Shown in pieces: positions 5,495-5,938 of a DNA stretch of 5,938 nt. Position numbers and translations under genes: made by a program. The stretch's first letter is position 1, and the number at the start of each line of letters is the position of its first letter. The notes below the pieces were generated by a model, which saw only the letters and a program-made list of their open reading frames with translations, ran no database searches and was not told the DNA's origin. Origin of the DNA: Spirochaetaceae bacterium (lineage in GTDB: Bacteria > Spirochaetota > Spirochaetia > SZUA-6 > Fen-1364); assembly GCA_003170115.1 (NCBI GenBank), contig PMZS01000272.1, positions 1 through 5,938 on the forward strand, in the 5' to 3' direction.

Positions 5495-5938
5495 ATGCAC
5501 CCCGCCTGGTATGTTCCGATCGGCTTCCTCGTGGGCACGTACGGTACCATTATCGGCGCGGGCGGCGGATTCATCCTCGTCCCGCTCCTGGTCTTCCTGT
5601 TCCCGGATGACGGCCCCTCGATGATCACCGCGGCATCGCTTGCCGTCATCTGCGTGAACGCCGCCTCGGGAACAATCGCGTACGCGGTTCAGAAAAGAAT
5701 CAGCTACCGCACGGGCGTGCTCTTCGCCGCGGCCACGATCCCCGGTGCGCTGCTCGGATCGTACCTCACGGGGTTCATCCCGAAGAAAATTTTCGGAATC
5801 CTGTTTGGCTGCCTGCTGATAGCCGTGGCGGCCACACTGGCAATCACGCGCGGCATGCACCGCTCCACGTCCACCCCCGAGGGGGACCGCGGCCCGCGGC
5901 TGCGGCCGGCCCAGCTTGCTCTCGGCATGGGACTCAGC
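5495..5938 (+). CDS. TauE/SafE-family membrane permease (partial, C-terminus off window)
   Basis: I translated this frame by hand: 148 codons run open to the window edge, about half of a typical 250-300-residue TauE/SafE (DUF81) protein. The family includes putative sulfite, sulfoacetate and other anion exporters in the cytoplasmic membrane. The N-terminus has the family's hallmark: a first hydrophobic segment (about 6-36) with the glycine-rich GAGGGF (21-26) followed by ILVPLL. Further hydrophobic helices lie at about 44-65 (with ASLAVICVNAASGTIAY), 73-95 and 99-117. A polar, Arg-rich loop (about 118-137) precedes the start of the next helix. Start ATG 5495-5497 is the first in-frame start, and no strong Shine-Dalgarno sequence precedes it. 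The gene diverges from modA across 46 bp. The substrate is not determinable from sequence; a link to molybdate or sulfur oxyanions is inference from position. Confidence 0.85.
   Translation, partial: MHPAWYVPIGFLVGTYGTIIGAGGGFILVPLLVFLFPDDGPSMITAASLAVICVNAASGTIAYAVQKRISYRTGVLFAAATIPGALLGSYLTGFIPKKIFGILFGCLLIAVAATLAITRGMHRSTSTPEGDRGPRLRPAQLALGMGLS

Noticed and set aside
5449..5649. N-terminal extension of modA by 67 codons
   Set aside because: It overlaps the TauE-like gene antisense and would bury the signal peptide; ATG 5448 has an adjacent GAGGGG.
1..5938. tRNA, rRNA, CRISPR, insertion sequence or phage genes
   Set aside because: No tRNA-like cloverleaf, rRNA segment, regularly spaced repeat, transposase or terminal inverted repeat was seen on either strand; the window is ordinary chromosomal coding DNA.

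Overview
This 5.9 kb window is compact, GC-rich (roughly 60% or more) bacterial chromosome. Almost all of it is coding, and no gap exceeds about 75 bases. It holds five recognisable genes and one unusual partial gene. The predicted exported molybdate-binding protein suits a didermic bacterium. The mnmE-mnmG-rsmG order is widespread (for example in spirochaetes and Firmicutes), so it does not fix the lineage. A GC-rich spirochaete is a possible but unproven guess.

Layout, right to left on the minus strand: modA (molybdate-type ABC binding protein, 5448-4681), then 49 nt, then mnmE (4631-3276), then a 1-nt gap, then mnmG (3274-1409), then a 4-nt ATGA overlap, then rsmG (1412-744). A 73-nt gap holding a near-consensus sigma70-type promoter follows. 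It precedes a partial gene (670 to beyond base 1) for a membrane-anchored protein whose N-terminus resembles the beta substrate-binding domain of Hsp70/DnaK but has no ATPase domain. At the right edge, on the plus strand and divergent from modA, a TauE/SafE-family permease starts at 5495 and runs off the window.

How the genes fit together: MnmE and MnmG form the complex that adds the (carboxymethyl)aminomethyl group to wobble U34 of certain tRNAs, and RsmG methylates G527 (E. coli numbering) of 16S rRNA. The three make a tightly coupled translation-fidelity unit. ModA is an orphan here: no modB or modC lies beside it, and it sits in front of the RNA-modification genes with no visible terminator between. 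ModA and the TauE-like permease share a 46-bp divergent intergenic region, and both families deal with oxyanions.

The most interesting item is the stand-alone, membrane-tethered Hsp70 substrate-binding-like protein, with a TTG start, its own promoter, an acidic linker, one transmembrane helix and an Ala/Pro-rich tail that continues past the window.
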